Shown here piece by piece: positions 52,442 through 64,000 of a stretch of DNA of 64,000 nucleotides. Positions within the stretch are counted from its first letter, which is position 1; each line of letters starts with the position of its first letter. Source of the stretch: Marisediminicola antarctica (GTDB lineage Bacteria > Actinomycetota > Actinomycetes > Actinomycetales > Microbacteriaceae); NCBI RefSeq assembly GCF_009930795.1, contig NZ_CP017146.1, positions 1,364,001 through 1,428,000 of the forward strand, given 5' to 3'. Both the position numbers and the translations under genes were made by a program. The notes under the pieces are model-generated. The model had not been told where the DNA came from. It saw only the letters and a program-made list of their open reading frames with translations, and searched no databases.

Positions 52442-52585
52442 ATGGCCACAATTCTCTGGATCATCGCGGCAATCCTCGTTATTGCGGGCATTGTCGCGCT
52501 CTTTCGGCGCCAGATTCTCTGGGGCGTCGTACTCATCGTTGTGGGACTGCTGGTGGGTCCCGGTGGTGTGAGTCTCTTTACTTGA
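52442..52585 (+). CDS. GPGG-motif small membrane protein
   Basis: 47 residues from ATG 52442, with GGAG about 9 nt upstream. Two hydrophobic segments separated by F-R-R-Q, then V-G-P-G-G-V near the C-terminus. The G-P-G-G ending and size match a family of small actinobacterial membrane proteins. Function unknown. It is a small gene that automated calls could miss; codon use and the ribosome site support translation. Confidence 0.7.
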   Translation: MATILWIIAAILVIAGIVALFRRQILWGVVLIVVGLLVGPGGVSLFT

Positions 52586-52707
52586 GGCCGTGGAACGCGC
52601 GGTAGCGAGAGGGCGCGCCGAGTCGTGTGCGCCCCGTCTACGATCGTGGGTTGGACGCGTTCGGACAGCTGCCACCCCTGAGGCCCATGGGTGACAGACG
52701 AACAGGG

Positions 52708-53185
52708 TCAGATCAAAGATGCGCACTGTCCGGTCGCATTGCGGCCGACGACGTTGACGCTGCCGGGGATGAAACCACCGGACACTTCAGGCGTCAGTCC
52801 CATGCAGGTGAGGTTGCGCCCGATCGTGTTGTTCTTGATTGACCACGGAATCTCGAAGCCTCAACCGCACAGCGTGACGTTCCCGTGGACAGTGATTCCG
52901 TTCAGCAGCACGGCGACGGCGCCTTCGACCGTGACGTTCCCGTTGATGGTGATGGTGGAGTGCCCATCTGGCTCGACGGTGCACTCCTGTGCCGAGTTGC
53001 CCGTGTACGGGTATACCGCACACGCCCGTGACCGTGATGCTTGCGTAATTCCGCGACGGGATTTCACCACCGGCACACGTGTACGTCATCGGCGATTGCG
53101 CGCTGGACACGGCAGCCGACGCCGGTCCACCCGAGAGCGCAAGCGCTAATGGCCAGGGTGCCTCGAGCCTCACTGCGATCCTCAT
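52708..53185 (-). pseudogene. Decayed secreted beta-helix-like protein gene
   Basis: From ATG 53185 the minus strand encodes a signal-peptide-like start and Y-T-C-A-G-G-E-I-P-S-R-N-Y-A-S-I-T-V-T-G, then must change frame near 53020 to continue as E-P-D-G-H-S-T-I-T-I-N-G-N-V-T-V. A TGA at 52861-52863 interrupts that frame, after which it reads on (F-E-I-P-W-S-I-K-N-N-T-I-G-R-N-L) to 52708. The N-G-N-V-T and N-N-T-I-G-x-N-L-T repeats indicate a beta-solenoid surface protein. One frameshift (probably with an internal deletion) and one nonsense codon make it a pseudogene. Confidence 0.75.
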
Positions 53186-53284
53186 GAGGTTTACCTTTCT
53201 CTTGCGGCCCTCCACGGGGCCGAACCCGCCCGTTCGATACCCATACGCCTGTCCCGCGCGAGGGGTTCCGTCCATGCCGGAAAT

Positions 53285-53314
53285 GACGTGGTGGAGTTCC
53301 GCTTCACCGTGTAG
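53285..53314 (+). repeat. Displaced copy of the ychF 3' end (copy 3)
   Basis: GACGTGGTGGAGTTCCGCTT plus CACCGTGTAG encodes D-V-V-E-F-R-F-T-V-stop. It is closer to copy 2 than to the current ychF end. Together the three copies bracket two DNA blocks of about 0.65 and 1.08 kb. Confidence 0.85.
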
Positions 53315-53433
53315 TTTGAGGCTCATCGGCACCTGTGTCTCGAGCGGTGGGGGCGATCTGCTGACTTATTCGGATGCGCTGACGCCGGCCTCCGGAGAGC
53401 TCGCTCGAGTGGCGTTGTCGGAGGAGAAACCCG

Positions 53434-53682
53434 ATGGACCAGACGCCCGCTCCGCAGCGTCGCCGAGGTTCGGGCCTCGGATGGCCGTGGGGAGCGCTCG
53501 CCGGCGGGGCGATTGGGTTCGCGCTTGCCTCCGTCATCTACCTGCTGATAACGCCGGTTCTGGAAGAGAGCACTGGTTGGGTCAGAGAGTTGCAGGGCCT
53601 GTCATGGAACCTTGTTCCCGCGCTTACCCTGGTCGGCGCGGTCCTGGGCGGGGTGCTCATGGCCGCCCGCCGCAGGCGGTGA
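53434..53682 (+). CDS. Small membrane protein
   Basis: 82 residues from ATG 53434 with GGAGGAG about 8 nt upstream. A basic, proline-containing N-terminus, two membrane helices (~20-42 and ~58-77) and a positively charged C-terminal tail (R-R-R-R). Family not recognised. It is the first intact gene after copy 3 of the ychF end. Confidence 0.65.
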   Translation: MDQTPAPQRRRGSGLGWPWGALAGGAIGFALASVIYLLITPVLEESTGWVRELQGLSWNLVPALTLVGAVLGGVLMAARRRR

Positions 53683-53818
53683 AGCTCGACACACGGTGTC
53701 AGGCGCAGCCGGCCCCCTTGCCTTCGGCGGCGATTCCGGGGCGTCGTCTTCGAGAAAGTTGGTTCGACGGCAGTTCTATCCGACGAGCGTTGCTTCTGAC
53801 ACACAAGCTGCGACGGCG

Positions 53819-55363
53819 TCAGCCGTCGAGCGTGTCCGGATACCGTGACCCGTCCGGGAAGTTGCCGAACAGTGGCCGTTCGCCTTCGGTGACCGAGTCA
53901 ACGAGCAGGTCCCCGCCGACGAATGCGCCGCGCCACGAGGCGCCGCGTCCACCGAACACCTCTTCCCGATCCCCACGGGAGCGGGGGCGGTTGATGCCGA
54001 ACTTGAAGGAATGCACCTCTTCCCGCACCCGCCCGGCGAAGGCCCGGTCATCCGTTGCGACAGAGGACACCAGACTCCCGTTCGAGACATTCATCGCGGC
54101 GATGAATTCCGCCTCGGTGTCGACCAGCACGATCGAGTCGATCGGTCCGAACGGCTCCGAGTGGTGCAGCGACCAGGCTCTGGGCGGCTCGAGCACACAT
54201 GCTGGAGCGACGTAGGCGGCGACGTCCTGCCCGGGGAGGAACTTTCCCTTTGACAGATCGCCGTGATACAGCGGGATGCCGCCCATCGTGATCGCCTCGT
54301 CGTATTGCGCGCGCAATTCGGTGGCCTTGACCTTCTGGATCACCGGACCGAATTCGAGATCCGGCAACTCGTCCGCGGCATCCTCCACGGCGAGCGGATG
54401 CCCGAATCGAAGGTTCCCGATCACCGACAGGTACATCTCCAGAAACGTCGGGAACAGCCGTCGCTGCACCACGTAGCGCGGATACGCGGTGCAGCGCTGT
54501 TTGGCGTACTCGAAGCCCTTGCGGAGGAGAGGTGCGAGCTCATCCCAATTGGAGTAGTCCCAGATACCCCAGGTGTTTAGCCCCTCCTGCTCCAGAATGT
54601 GTCGCTTGTCGAAGTTCGCGAGGTTCACGGCTGCCGCGCGCCCGTTCGATCTCCCACCCACGAAGGCAAGTGCGCCGAGACTGGGCGAGGAGACGAGAGC
54701 ATCCGCCAGCTCGCCTCCGACCCCCGAGAGCAGCGTGACGGGCAGGCCGGCCCGCGCCATCATCGCGTGCGCCAGCGTGAGCGCGTGAAAGCCGCCCTGT
54801 GAAGGGGTTTTGGCGATGACCGCATTGCCCGCCAGCAGCTGCACGAGCTCGGCGTGCACCAAAACGCTCAGCGGGTAGTTCCACGACGCGATGTTCGAGA
54901 CCGGGCCCGGCAAGGGTCGCCGGCCCTCGAGCTGCCTCCCGATCTGACCGAGGTACCACCCGACGCCCTCGATGCAGCGGTCGATGTCGGCGCAGGCGAT
55001 CTTCCACGGCTTTCCGATCTCCCAGACGAGCAGCATCGCGATCGCGTCGCGGCTCTCACGCAGCCCGTCAAGTGCGGCCCTCACCCTCGCAGCCCTCTCG
55101 TCCAGCGGTACGGTGGCCCACTCCCGGTGCTGGCGAGCCGCGTCAGCGACGGCCGCGACAGCCGTATCGTGGTCTACCCGAGGTGGGCCAAGGATCGGTG
55201 ACTGGTCGACCGGACTCACGTGCTCCCCGGTGATTCCGACAGCACGCCAGCTTCCCCCGATAAGATTGCGGATTCGATCGCTGTCGAAGGCTTCCGGAGC
55301 GAGTCGCCGGGCAGTGCCGGTGACACTGTGCCAATCGGTGCCGGGCTTGAGGAGTAGCGTCAT
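53819..55363 (-). CDS. Aldehyde dehydrogenase family protein
   Basis: 514 residues. NAD(P)-binding and catalytic features: W-N-Y-P-L-S-V region, general base Glu in L-E-Q-E-G-L-N and nucleophile Cys in K-Q-R-C-T-A-Y-P-R, and late S-E-P-F-G-P. The sequence resembles the broad bacterial ALDH group with an N-terminal extension of ~45 residues. Substrate unknown; neighbours give no pathway. Confidence 0.85.
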   Translation of the reverse strand: MTLLLKPGTDWHSVTGTARRLAPEAFDSDRIRNLIGGSWRAVGITGEHVSPVDQSPILGPPRVDHDTAVAAVADAARQHREWATVPLDERAARVRAALDGLRESRDAIAMLLVWEIGKPWKIACADIDRCIEGVGWYLGQIGRQLEGRRPLPGPVSNIASWNYPLSVLVHAELVQLLAGNAVIAKTPSQGGFHALTLAHAMMARAGLPVTLLSGVGGELADALVSSPSLGALAFVGGRSNGRAAAVNLANFDKRHILEQEGLNTWGIWDYSNWDELAPLLRKGFEYAKQRCTAYPRYVVQRRLFPTFLEMYLSVIGNLRFGHPLAVEDAADELPDLEFGPVIQKVKATELRAQYDEAITMGGIPLYHGDLSKGKFLPGQDVAAYVAPACVLEPPRAWSLHHSEPFGPIDSIVLVDTEAEFIAAMNVSNGSLVSSVATDDRAFAGRVREEVHSFKFGINRPRSRGDREEVFGGRGASWRGAFVGGDLLVDSVTEGERPLFGNFPDGSRYPDTLDG

Positions 55364-55718
55364 TGATGTTCCGATCCGGGAGCTTCTGTCTCTGACCCGA
55401 ATACGGGTTGCGCAATCGTAAGTCGGTCCCGCCCGCGCCTCGCGAGTTCACCGAGGGATTAACAGCAAAGGCGGATGCTGGGTCGAGGTAAGGCGGGCGG
55501 AACCTTCCGACCTGGCGTTCGATGAACATCATTCCGTGAGCGACGATCAGTGCGATGTGCACGCTGCCAGACGCTCACCGGAGGCATAGGTCAAGCTCAT
55601 GACTTCACCGATCACCCGCGCATGCGGGGCCGGCGAAGCCACTGGTAACCTAACGCGCCGGGCGAGCCAGTCGCGCACGGCCGGGAGGTCGAAGGCCGCG
55701 AGGTGGCAAAATGGCCGC
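55364..55718. other. Intergenic region with no recognised feature
   Basis: 355 bp between the divergent aldehyde dehydrogenase and HhH-GPD genes. I see no convincing gene, RNA or repeat. CAAAAT at 55707-55712, 6 nt before ATG 55719, could be a -10 box. The dehydrogenase promoter must also lie here. Confidence 0.5.
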
Positions 55719-56288
55719 ATGACCCTCAACATCACCGGCGACGCCGCGGCCGACGCCCTGCTCAGCGATGACCCGTTCGCCCTCCTGCTCGGGATGCTGC
55801 TCGACCAGCAGATCGCGATGGAGACGGCGTTTGTGGGCCCGGCCAAGATCCGTGACCGGATCGGCAACTTCGATCCGGCGACGATCGCCGGCTATGACGC
55901 CGACGCCTTCGTTGAGGTGTTCCGCGAGACGCCGGCGGTGCACCGCTTCCCCGGATCGATGGCGGGGCGCGTGCAGGAGGTGGCCCGCGTGATCGCCAGC
56001 GAGTGGAACGGCGATGCATCCGCCATCTGGACCTCCGGCTCGCCGGACGGCGCTGAGATTCTCCGCCGGTTGAAGGCGCTCCCCGGTTTCGGTGAGCAGA
56101 AGGCGAGAATCTTCCTGGCGCTTCTCGGCAAGCGGCGCGGGGTCACGGCGGCCGGGTGGCGGGAGGCATCGGCCCCCTACGGAGAGGAAGGCTCGTACCG
56201 CTCCGTCGCCGATATTGTCGACCCCGAGTCGCTCACCCGGGTGCGGGAGACGAAGCGGGCGGCGAAGGCGGCGGCCAAGAAGACCTAG
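55719..56288 (+). CDS. HhH-GPD-type base excision repair protein
   Basis: 189 residues from ATG 55719. Helix-hairpin-helix region L-K-A-L-P-G-F-G-E-Q-K-A-R with the following helices, preceded by L-L-L-G-M-L-L-D-Q-Q-I. It is shorter than EndoIII/MutY and lacks their FeS cluster; the family name is 'HhH-GPD-type base excision DNA repair protein' in actinobacteria. A lysine/alanine-rich tail ends the protein. Lesion specificity unknown. Confidence 0.88.
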   Translation: MTLNITGDAAADALLSDDPFALLLGMLLDQQIAMETAFVGPAKIRDRIGNFDPATIAGYDADAFVEVFRETPAVHRFPGSMAGRVQEVARVIASEWNGDASAIWTSGSPDGAEILRRLKALPGFGEQKARIFLALLGKRRGVTAAGWREASAPYGEEGSYRSVADIVDPESLTRVRETKRAAKAAAKKT

Positions 56289-56320
56289 CTGGGGAGCTAC
56301 CGCGCCCCCCTGGTGCGTGC

Positions 56321-56340
56321 GCGCCCGGCCGGCCGGGCGC
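56321..56340. repeat. R3 palindrome, second copy
   Basis: GCGCCCG-GCCGGC-CGGGCGC is a perfect 20-nt palindrome with the same flanking CGTGC as the copy at 48690-48709. It lies in the 352-bp gap 56289-56640. The rest of that gap holds more GGGCGCGC motifs and, on the minus strand near 56360-56540, a protein-like but stop-interrupted frame (L-G-D-F-R-L-V-V-D-E-A-A-S-E-L) that may be a gene remnant. Confidence 0.75.
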
Positions 56341-56640
56341 ACATGCTACAAGCGGGCGCGCTCATGGGAAGATGCCCCGAACGTGGGCGCGCACTCACCG
56401 CGACGGCTCGGACGAGACGCCACCGTGCGGCCGGCGACACGCCACGGCAGCTCGTACCGCACCACGGTGATGCCACAACGGGAAAGTTCGGATGCCGCCT
56501 CATCGACCACGAGGCGAAAGTCGCCGAGCGACGTCGGCACGAGCAGGTCCGCGCAGCGACGCTACCCGCCCGCGTAGGCTGATCCTCGACATACCGGGTG
56601 GAGTTCGCACGACCTGGACCCGACCGAGAGGACACCGGGC

Positions 56641-58236
<1,596 letters not shown>

Positions 58237-58250
58237 GAGGGCCTGTCGCA

Positions 58251-58540
58251 GGACGGGGCATCGGCAAGGCGACTGCGGAGCGCCTCAGGAGGCACGGCCG
58301 ACGTGCTCGTCAACAACGCGGGCATCAAGTCCGGCGCATCCGGCACCGCATACTCTGTGTCGAAGCACGCGGTCATCGGGGTCACGAAGTGCACCGCATT
58401 CTTCCCTGGGCCCAAGGGCATCCCATGTACTGCGGATGCCCCCGGTGCCGTCACCACCAACATCGAGGCTCCGTTCCAGTCCGTGTGGGCCTGGGAGTGC
58501 CTCGGACCGATCAGGCAGACGACGATTCCGACCCCGGCGG
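58251..58540 (+). pseudogene. Short-chain dehydrogenase/reductase remnant
   Basis: Fragments of an SDR gene in two frames: R-G-I-G-K-A-T-A-E-R-L at 58254-58286 (cofactor Gly motif), then after a frame change D-V-L-V-N-N-A-G, and soon afterwards the catalytic Y-S-V-S-K. The N-N-A-G and Y-x-x-x-K motifs are far too close together, so internal parts are deleted. The fragment ends before the convergent DoxX-like gene. Confidence 0.75.
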
Positions 58541-58545
58541 CTGGT

Positions 58546-59001
58546 CTACCGTTCAGCGCTGGTGCTCGAGCGCCTGATTCGCCAGTCGCGCCACGCGCCC
58601 GTCGACCAGAGCGCCCAGAGCACCAGCAGCGGCTGGAACAGCAGACGGATGCCGCGGGCGAGGTCGGTGTTCAGGCCGAACGAATCGGTGGCCGTGACGA
58701 ACTGGGAGATGTTGCCGGGGAAGATCGCGACGAAGAACGCCGCGGTCACCCAGCCGACGAGAACCCGCTGCCGCGGCAGCACGATCAGCGCGAGCCCGAG
58801 GAGAATTTCGACGACACCCGAGGCGAGCACGACAAAGTCGGCGTCGAGCGGCAGCCATTCCGGCACCTGCGCTTGGAACGCCTCGCGGTTCGTGGTGAGG
58901 TGGCTGATCCCGGCGACCAGCAGGAACGCCCCCAGCGCGATGCGGGCCAGCGCGCGTGGGAGAGAGGTGCGAGGACGGGAGGCAGCGATACCGGTGGTCA
59001 T
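58546..59001 (-). CDS. DoxX-like membrane protein
   Basis: 151 residues with four predicted membrane helices (~20-38, ~55-80, ~85-103, ~115-135) and the family features L-L-V-A-G-I-S-H-L and F-P-G-N-I-S-Q-F. DoxX relatives take part in redox or membrane-protein complexes, but most have no assigned role. Single gene. Confidence 0.8.
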   Translation of the reverse strand: MTTGIAASRPRTSLPRALARIALGAFLLVAGISHLTTNREAFQAQVPEWLPLDADFVVLASGVVEILLGLALIVLPRQRVLVGWVTAAFFVAIFPGNISQFVTATDSFGLNTDLARGIRLLFQPLLVLWALWSTGAWRDWRIRRSSTSAER

Positions 59002-59067
59002 CAGGAAAGCTTTCGAGAGGTCCGACAGATTCGAAAGCCGGATGCGACGGGCAGGACGTGGTCGAGA

Positions 59068-59817
59068 CTAGCCGCTGTCGGCCACGCGCACAGTCCGGTG
59101 CGTATCGATCACGATGACAAACCCCAGCACGATCAGCGCGATGCAGACGGCGCCCGCAGCATCCGTCGCCCAGTGGTAGCCCAGGTAGACCCGACTCGCG
59201 GCAGTCGCGACGATACCGAGCGACGCGACGACGAAGGCGGCGACGGCCGTGCGGGGGTTCCTCCGCCGGGAGAACACAAGGTAGGCCGTGAGAAGCATGA
59301 TGGCGGCGGCGCCGACCACGTGCCCGGACGGAAACGATTCGCTGAGCTCGGGGCCGATGAGCATGCCCCGCACCGGCGGGCGGGCGCGGCCGACCAGCTC
59401 CGCGATCAGCCGAACGCCGACAATCGCGACCAGCGTGCCGCCCGCAAGCAGCAGAGGGCGCCAGGCGTGACGCGCGGTGAACACCCAGCCCAGCACGAGG
59501 ACGAGTGCCACGATCGGAAAAATGGGTGGGCCGAACAGCACCGACAGGCCCGTCATCGTTGCGGTGAGGAACTCTGATTGCACCGAGTTCAGCCAGGCCT
59601 GCACCGGCGCGTCGATGCTCGACAGCTCGCCGCCCCGCAGCACATCGATGAGGATCACGACGAAGGCACCGAGCGGCACAATGACCAACACGGTCGCGAT
59701 GAGGTAGAGCCTGCGCCGCACGGGCGCCGCCACGACCCGTTCCTCCACGATGAACCTCTCGTGCAGGCCACGCAGCGCCACAGCTGTAGAGGGTTTGTCA
59801 TCACGTTCGTGGGCCAC
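59068..59817 (-). CDS. PAP2-family membrane phosphatase
   Basis: 249 residues from GTG 59817, which has AGGG 7 nt upstream (TTG 59823 is the alternative). Six membrane helices. The three phosphatase motifs are intact: R-A-R-P-P, S-F-P-S-G-H and S-R-V-Y-L-G-Y-H-W-A-T-D. Likely dephosphorylates a lipid phosphate such as undecaprenyl diphosphate or phosphatidic acid. Confidence 0.92.
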   Translation of the reverse strand: MAHERDDKPSTAVALRGLHERFIVEERVVAAPVRRRLYLIATVLVIVPLGAFVVILIDVLRGGELSSIDAPVQAWLNSVQSEFLTATMTGLSVLFGPPIFPIVALVLVLGWVFTARHAWRPLLLAGGTLVAIVGVRLIAELVGRARPPVRGMLIGPELSESFPSGHVVGAAAIMLLTAYLVFSRRRNPRTAVAAFVVASLGIVATAASRVYLGYHWATDAAGAVCIALIVLGFVIVIDTHRTVRVADSG

Positions 59818-59900
59818 TCGCAAACCCTATCCGTCAGTGTGCGCGGGTCGGCGATCCGCTGTCGACGACGCGCACCATAGACGAATGAGAAACTGAACCC

Positions 59901-61556
<1,656 letters not shown>

Positions 61557-61603
61557 ACCGCGGACCGGTTGGCGGGGCGCGACTCAGGGTGCACGATGGA
61601 GCC

Positions 61604-61762
61604 ATGACGATTTCTGCGGCGATGGCCACCCTGCCGGCGTTCGTCATCCCCGGCGCGGACTTCCCACCCTGGGCGCCTTTCGTGTTCGGCGCCATGGGAC
61701 TCACGACAGTTGCGGTGCTGATCTGGCAGGCCGTGCGGTACTTCCGCGACAACCGCGACTGA
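61604..61762 (+). CDS. Small single-pass membrane protein
   Basis: 52 residues from ATG 61604 (GGAG upstream). Pro-rich start (I-P-G-A-D-F-P-P-W-A-P), one helix at ~26-44 and a charged tail R-Y-F-R-D-N-R-D. Family not recognised. It lies just ahead of the glycine riboswitch. Confidence 0.6.
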   Translation: MTISAAMATLPAFVIPGADFPPWAPFVFGAMGLTTVAVLIWQAVRYFRDNRD

Positions 61763-61799
61763 CCCGGAATCCCGAATCAACCGCGGCGACTCGGCGCGG

Positions 61800-61805
61800 T
61801 AAGGT
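61800..61805 (+). promoter_or_regulatory. -10-like box upstream of the glycine riboswitch
   Basis: TAAGGT about 40 nt before the first aptamer gives a plausible start for the gcv transcript near 61812. Confidence 0.35.
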
Positions 61806-61839
61806 TGACCCACAATCGAACATCGGGCCCACAACGCGA

Positions 61840-62032
61840 TGCGGGAGAGTTCGCCGGAACATCGGCGGACACCGAAGGAGCAATTTCTCCCCACCAATCT
61901 CTCAGGTACGAGTACCGCATCGAACAGGCCACTCTGAAAAGAAGCGTGAGGCACCACTCGCGCTCGCCCACGGTGAAAGTGGCAGACCCTCACGGGCCGG
62001 TCGCGAAGCTCTCAGGCCCATGACAGAGGGGG
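61840..62032 (+). ncRNA. Tandem glycine riboswitch (gcvT motif)
   Basis: First aptamer: GGAGAG (61844-61849), ACCGAAGGAGCAA near 61871-61883 and ATCTCTCAGGTA, closing at about 61937. Second aptamer about 61942-62030, with CTCTCAGGCCCATGACAGAG at its 3' side. The two-aptamer layout and position just before gcvT are those of the glycine riboswitch that switches on the glycine cleavage operon when glycine is plentiful. The second aptamer's core is more diverged. Confidence 0.92.
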
Positions 62033-62078
62033 AGTTCCCACAGTTGCTTTCGCGCCCGCGCGACGATATGGAGAACTC

Positions 62079-63185
62079 GTGACCGAAGAACGCTTCTCGC
62101 CCCTTCATCAGCGCCATCTTGATGCCGGTGCGAGCTTCACTGACTTCGCCGGCTGGATGATGCCGGTGCGCTATTCGAGCGACCTCGCCGAACACCATGC
62201 GGTGCGCACCGCTGCCGCCCTGTTCGACCTCTCTCATATGGGGGAGATCCTCGTGCTCGGCCCGGAGGCATCCGACGCCCTCGACTATGCGCTCGCCGGC
62301 AAGCTCTCGGCCATCGCGATCGGGCAGGCGAAGTACAGCCTGCTGCTCTCCCGTGAGGGCGGGATCGTCGACGACCTCGTCGTCTACCGCACTGGCGAGG
62401 ATCGCTACCTCGTCGTGGCTAACGCCTCCAACAGGGAGGCCGTTGCGGCCGAGCTGCGCGATCGTTGCTCGCCCTTCGCCTGCGATGTGCAGGACGAGAG
62501 CGACGACATCGCGCTCATCGCGGTGCAGGGTCCGCGCGCCCTCGAGATCCTCACCGAGGTGCCCGGCGTGCGCGTCGACGGCCTCGACGACCTCGGCTAC
62601 TACCGGTCCGCGCACGGCCACTACGGCGAGCACGCGATGCTCGTCGCCCGCACCGGCTACACGGGAGAGGACGGCTTCGAGTTGTACCTGGCCCCGGAGG
62701 CGGCACCGGCACTGTGGGACGCGCTGCTCGAGACCGGTGCCGGCGCAGGTCTCGTCCCCGCCGGGCTCGCGAGCCGCGACACGCTGCGCCTTGAGGCGGG
62801 CATGCCGCTCTACGGCCATGAGCTCTCGCTCGACACCGTTCCGTCGCAGGCGGGCCCCGGCCGCGTCGTCAATCTGAAGAAGGAAGGCGACTTCGTCGGC
62901 CGCGCCGCGATCGAGGCGGGACCGGATGACGGCGCGCGGGTGCTCGTCGGGCTCGCGGCCGAGGGCAAGCGCGCCGGCCGCGCGGACTACCCCGTCTTCG
63001 ACGGCGAGGACGAGGTCGGCATCATCACGAGCGGCGCCCTGTCGCCGACCCTCGGGCATCCGATCGCGATGGCATTCGTCGCGCCCGACAGCGCCGACCT
63101 CGGCACCGAGCTGTTCATCGATGTGCGCGGCACCCGCATTCCGGCGACCGTCGTCTCCCTCCCCTTCTACAAGCGAAAGGCATGA
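62079..63185 (+). CDS. gcvT: Glycine cleavage system T protein (aminomethyltransferase)
   Basis: 368 residues from GTG 62079 with GGAG 9-10 nt upstream. Folate-binding enzyme with [21 protein letters not shown] and the C-terminal barrel domain. Transfers the methylene group from H-protein-bound aminomethyl to tetrahydrofolate. Overlaps gcvH by 4 nt. Confidence 0.96.
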   Translation: MTEERFSPLHQRHLDAGASFTDFAGWMMPVRYSSDLAEHHAVRTAAALFDLSHMGEILVLGPEASDALDYALAGKLSAIAIGQAKYSLLLSREGGIVDDLVVYRTGEDRYLVVANASNREAVAAELRDRCSPFACDVQDESDDIALIAVQGPRALEILTEVPGVRVDGLDDLGYYRSAHGHYGEHAMLVARTGYTGEDGFELYLAPEAAPALWDALLETGAGAGLVPAGLASRDTLRLEAGMPLYGHELSLDTVPSQAGPGRVVNLKKEGDFVGRAAIEAGPDDGARVLVGLAAEGKRAGRADYPVFDGEDEVGIITSGALSPTLGHPIAMAFVAPDSADLGTELFIDVRGTRIPATVVSLPFYKRKA

Positions 63186-63559
63186 ACATGCCAGACAAGA
63201 CCACTCTCCAGTACACCCCCGAACACGAATGGGTGCAGGTCGACGGTGACGTCGCGACCGTCGGGATCACGGCCTACGCCGCCGAAAAGCTCGGCGACGT
63301 CGTGTTCGTCGACCTTCCGGCCGCGGGCTCCAACATCGCGAGCGGCAAGGTCGTCGGCGAGATCGAGTCGACGAAGTCGGTCGGCGAGCTCTTCGCGCCC
63401 GTCGACGGGGAGATCGTGGAGGCGAACCAGGCCGTGGTCGACTCGCCCGAGCTCGTCAACAGCGACCCGTTCGGCGAGGGCTGGCTCATCAAGGTGCGCT
63501 TCGCCTCGCTTCCGGAGCTGCTGAGCTTCGACGAGTACAGTGCGCTGGTAGGGGAGTAA
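63182..63559 (+). CDS. gcvH: Glycine cleavage system H protein
   Basis: 125 residues. The lipoyl-lysine is in [10 protein letters not shown] (about residue 65); Y-T-P-E-H-E-W at the start and F-G-E-G-W-L-I-K near the end are family hallmarks. Carries the aminomethyl group between GcvP, GcvT and lipoamide dehydrogenase. Stop overlaps the gcvP start (TAATG). Confidence 0.97.
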   Translation: MNMPDKTTLQYTPEHEWVQVDGDVATVGITAYAAEKLGDVVFVDLPAAGSNIASGKVVGEIESTKSVGELFAPVDGEIVEANQAVVDSPELVNSDPFGEGWLIKVRFASLPELLSFDEYSALVGE

Positions 63560-64000
63560 TGGGCGGCGTCGACCTCCAGGGCTTTGCCGCGCGCCATATC
63601 GGCACAGACACCGCCGCCCAGGCACACATGCTCTCCGCGATCGGCTACGACTCCGTCGATGCCCTCGTCACCGCGGCGGTCCCGCCGTCGATCCACGTCG
63701 ACGGCTTCCGCTCCGCGGCGGACACGGTTCTGCCTCCCGCGGCGACCGAGCGCGAGGCGCTCGCCGAGCTCCGGATTCTCGCCAACCGCAACACGGTGAA
63801 CCGCTCGATGATCGGCCTCGGCTACTACGACACGATCACCCCCGCCGTCATCAAGCGCAACGTGCTCGAGAACCCGAGCTGGTACACCGCCTATACGCCG
63901 TACCAGCCGGAGATTTCGCAGGGGCGCCTTGAGGCGCTCATCAACTTCCAGACCATGGTGTCCGATCTCACCGGCATGACCACGGCCAACGCGTCCATGC
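63559..64000 (+). CDS. gcvP: Glycine dehydrogenase (decarboxylating), 5' part
   Basis: The first ~147 residues are visible before the window ends. [38 protein letters not shown] and [11 protein letters not shown] are characteristic of GcvP. The PLP lysine lies beyond the window. Third gene of the riboswitch-controlled operon. Confidence 0.95.
   Translation, partial: MGGVDLQGFAARHIGTDTAAQAHMLSAIGYDSVDALVTAAVPPSIHVDGFRSAADTVLPPAATEREALAELRILANRNTVNRSMIGLGYYDTITPAVIKRNVLENPSWYTAYTPYQPEISQGRLEALINFQTMVSDLTGMTTANASM

Noticed and set aside
52211-53314. Functional second and third ychF genes
   Set aside because: Only about 29 nt of the 3' end are present in each copy; there is no P-loop or upstream coding sequence.

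Overview
The window comes from a high-GC actinobacterium, most likely a member of the Microbacteriaceae. The evidence is the very GC-rich codon use, many GTG starts, a mycothiol conjugate amidase (Mca), several actinobacterial DUF families (DUF4307, DUF4245, DUF6264), and a long stretch whose gene order resembles Mycobacterium tuberculosis Rv1080c-Rv1112 (greA, DUF4307, mca, hemolysin III, short Z-prenyl synthase, phoH2, fum, glpX, DUF4245, xseBA, ispH, ychF).

Region 1 (1-19.0 kb) is a purine and ureide catabolic island. It encodes a xanthine dehydrogenase (fused FeS/molybdopterin chain plus FAD chain), a MocA-like cofactor enzyme, a guanine-deaminase-like protein, uricase, UraH, UraD, allantoinase, an allantoate amidohydrolase, a ureidoglycine aminotransferase (PucG/HpxJ type), an RpiR regulator, a gamma-glutamyltransferase-fold hydrolase that fits oxamate amidohydrolase HpxW, an amidase carrying an N-terminal AtzH/HpxZ domain, and the end of an acetamidase/formamidase. 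Together they can take guanine and xanthine through urate and allantoin to oxalurate/oxamate-level products with release of ammonia.

A retron-like unit sits inside that island at 13.45-15.03 kb. A reverse transcriptase resembling the long myxobacterial retron RTs is preceded by about 169 nt of non-coding DNA whose ends form a 21-bp RNA stem (two G-U wobbles), with a -10 box placed so that transcription would start at the stem. I regard this as the most interesting object in the window.

Region 2 (19-29 kb) holds lemA and an HtpX-like protease, a YcaQ-type glycosylase, a complete four-gene ABC importer, an AI-2E family exporter and threonine dehydratase. Region 3 (28.9-51.6 kb) is the conserved greA-to-ychF housekeeping block. 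Region 4 (51.6-53.8 kb) is a gene-poor insert behind ychF that contains two displaced copies of the ychF 3' end, small membrane or lipoprotein genes and a decayed gene. Region 5 (53.8-64 kb) has an aldehyde dehydrogenase, a HhH-GPD repair protein, two ABC-F ATPases, membrane proteins, and a glycine-riboswitch-controlled gcvTHP operon that runs off the end.

The window is also rich in intergenic repeats. Family R1 (CTTTCATCATTCAGGAG) occurs 16 times in three clusters, each between convergent genes and always in the sense of the gene it follows. Family R2 (CGCGAGTTGCCCA...TGGGCGACTCGCG hairpins) forms a 175-bp-period array and solitary copies. Family R3 is a 20-nt perfect palindrome (GCGCCCG-N6-CGGGCGC). 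Several genes have a -10 box 6-8 nt before the start codon, pointing to leaderless mRNAs. No tRNA, rRNA, CRISPR array or transposase was seen.
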